Shown: one piece after another, positions 62,873 through 64,000 of the stretch
Position numbering within the stretch: the first letter of the stretch is position 1
Layout of the letters: each line of letters starts with the position of its first letter
Origin: Planctomycetota bacterium
GTDB taxonomy: Bacteria; Planctomycetota; UBA1135; GCA-002686595
Direction: 5' to 3'
NCBI GenBank assembly: GCA_026692665.1
Contig: JAPLOF010000013.1
Span: forward strand, 1 to 64,000
DNA length: 64,000 nt
Position numbers and translations under genes: made by a program
Notes under the pieces: generated by a model
Databases searched by the model: none
Told to the model about the DNA's origin: nothing
Seen by the model: only the letters and a program-made list of their open reading frames with translations

Positions 62873-64000
62873 ATGAAAACCACATCGTTCCTCTCGCTTC
62901 CGACCATCGCCTGGATCGGTCTCGCCTTGAGTTCGGGGGTCTCTGCGCAAACCGCCTACGTGGAGTTGGAGCCCAACAGCACGAAGGCGGAAGCCACGGT
63001 CGTGCACTGCATCCACTCGGCGGACTGGCTCTCCGGCACGACCATGGGAGCCTCGACGACACCGGGGTCGCCGCTCGCGGACACGGCCGACACGTTCCGC
63101 ATCAATACCTGCGCGCTCCCGCTCGGGATCTACCGCCACCGGCTGTTCATCAACTCGATGACGCCCGGCCACACGGGGACCCTGTGCGGTCGCAATCAGG
63201 TCGACGGCGTCATCGGTTCCTTGGAGGTCCCGATCCAATCGAGCTTCGCGAGGACGACCCCGGCGCGCTTCAACGAGTGGTACGGATTCGGCCGCGCCGA
63301 GGAGGTCTACTACCGCATCGAGGGTACGCCCGCGACGACGGCGCCCTACTCCGTCGTCCTCTCCTCGAACATCGTGACGCCCGTGGACTTCCCGCAGGTC
63401 CTCACCGAGGGGATGCTCACGATCTCGACCACGGGTGAGGGTCATGCGACCAACACGGACCTGTGGGTGTACGACTCCGCCCTCCTGCCGCTCTTCACGT
63501 TCGGCAACGACGACGCCAGCGGCCCGCCTTCCGCCCAGTCGAGCCTGACCCGCATGTTCTCCGCGGGCACCTACTACCTCGCGATCACGGACTACAACCT
63601 CGCGAGCAATCAGGCCAGCCCCGTCGACGACGCGAACCGGAACGGCAACGTGTTCGACTTCCCGGACGTGCTCGCCAGCGGTTCTTCCCTGCCGGGTGCC
63701 GATCTCACCTTCTCGATCACGGATTTCGCGCGTTCGAACCAGATGCACCTCGCGAAGACCGGCCCCTACGACGTCCTGTGGGTCCGCTTCGTCGTGATGC
63801 CGCACGGCTACTCGATGCACGCCTTCTGCTCCGGTGACGGACATCCGGGCAGCGAGCCGTGCCCGTGCGGCAACAATGCGAGCAGCGGCGACCACGGCTG
63901 CGCCGGTCTGCCGAACGCCTCGGGCGCGCTGCTCGACGCGACGGGCATTCCGGGCGTGACCCTCGACTCGGTCCTGCTGCGGTGCCAGGACATGCCGCCG
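62873..64000 (+). CDS. Secreted protein with CPCGN-type tail, truncated by the window end
   Basis: 376 codons are inside the window, with no stop. Start ATG 62873 with GAGGA seven bases upstream. Signal peptide SLPTIAWIGLALSSGVSAQ. Residues about 175-330 resemble a pre-peptidase-like or DVUA0089-type beta domain (DLWVYDSALLPLFTFGNDDASG, YYLAITDYNLASNQ). A GDGHPGSEPCPCGNNAS segment begins the lineage tail at about residue 325 and the window ends within it. Not a trailing artefact: codon use and signals are normal. Confidence 0.85.
   Translation, partial: MKTTSFLSLPTIAWIGLALSSGVSAQTAYVELEPNSTKAEATVVHCIHSADWLSGTTMGASTTPGSPLADTADTFRINTCALPLGIYRHRLFINSMTPGHTGTLCGRNQVDGVIGSLEVPIQSSFARTTPARFNEWYGFGRAEEVYYRIEGTPATTAPYSVVLSSNIVTPVDFPQVLTEGMLTISTTGEGHATNTDLWVYDSALLPLFTFGNDDASGPPSAQSSLTRMFSAGTYYLAITDYNLASNQASPVDDANRNGNVFDFPDVLASGSSLPGADLTFSITDFARSNQMHLAKTGPYDVLWVRFVVMPHGYSMHAFCSGDGHPGSEPCPCGNNASSGDHGCAGLPNASGALLDATGIPGVTLDSVLLRCQDMPP

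Overview
The window comes from a GC-rich bacterium that is almost certainly a member of the Planctomycetota. The evidence is a PSD1/DUF1549-DUF1553 cytochrome gene followed by a DUF1501 gene, tandem DUF1080 domains, Tat-dependent Gfo/Idh oxidoreductases, a eukaryote-like Ser/Thr kinase with TPRs, and several large secreted FG-GAP/VCBS propeller proteins. Many of the secreted proteins end in the same cysteine-bearing tail (CPCGN ... FGDGLRC ... WYRN ... FNxTNG). From memory that tail is typical of the marine Poly30/Pla163-like planctomycete lineage; this placement is inference.

Layout. 1-3.6 kb: an unknown gene divergent from a kinase-TPR gene and a small membrane-anchored protein. 3.9-12.1 kb: two very large secreted propeller proteins in a minus-strand pair, then a 590-base intergenic region rich in inverted repeats. 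12.7-18 kb: a DEDDh exonuclease fused to a WYL domain, the GTPase TypA/BipA, a tiny gene with an in-frame UGA followed by a SECIS-like hairpin (candidate new selenoprotein), an ApbE flavin transferase and a SUMF1-fold lipoprotein whose 5' ends overlap head to head, and an Rrf2 regulator with an SDR. 19-24 kb: a Tat-exported Gfo/Idh protein and a three-gene operon (acyl-CoA dehydrogenase-like, signal-less PhnD-like binding protein, TusA-like/diiron ferritin-like fusion). 24-35 kb: a VCBS propeller, an acyltransferase, a decayed tail-domain remnant, a sugar isomerase plus Gfo/Idh pair divergent from a tandem DUF1080 protein, an alpha/beta hydrolase, a structured intergenic element, another tailed propeller, and tRNA-Gly(CCC).

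35.5-42.5 kb holds a five-gene operon: VWA/solute-binding lipoprotein, XpaC-like protein, second solute-binding-like protein, TelA, and a pentapeptide-repeat/CbxX-type AAA+ ATPase. It looks like a membrane-associated stress or toxic-anion system of TelA/Ter type with unusual components. 42.5-47.7 kb: an ODP-type metallo-beta-lactamase protein and the PSD1/DUF1501 pair. 47.8-53.6 kb: a TolB-like propeller with a second type of tail, an MltF-like transglycosylase, a YebC-family regulator, a broken esterase and a SnoaL-like lipoprotein. 53.7-61 kb: a PDZ/HEAT/sialate-esterase giant and a tightly overlapping D-glutamate-type operon (DUF1611/DgcN, DgcA-like epimerase, exported D-aminoacylase). 61-64 kb: a secreted endonuclease I with the shared tail, and a secreted protein that runs off the window.

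The most notable items are the candidate selenoprotein at 15593-15796, the TelA/XpaC/VWA/AAA+ operon, the ACAD/PhnD-like/diiron operon, and the modular C-terminal tail found on unrelated secreted proteins.
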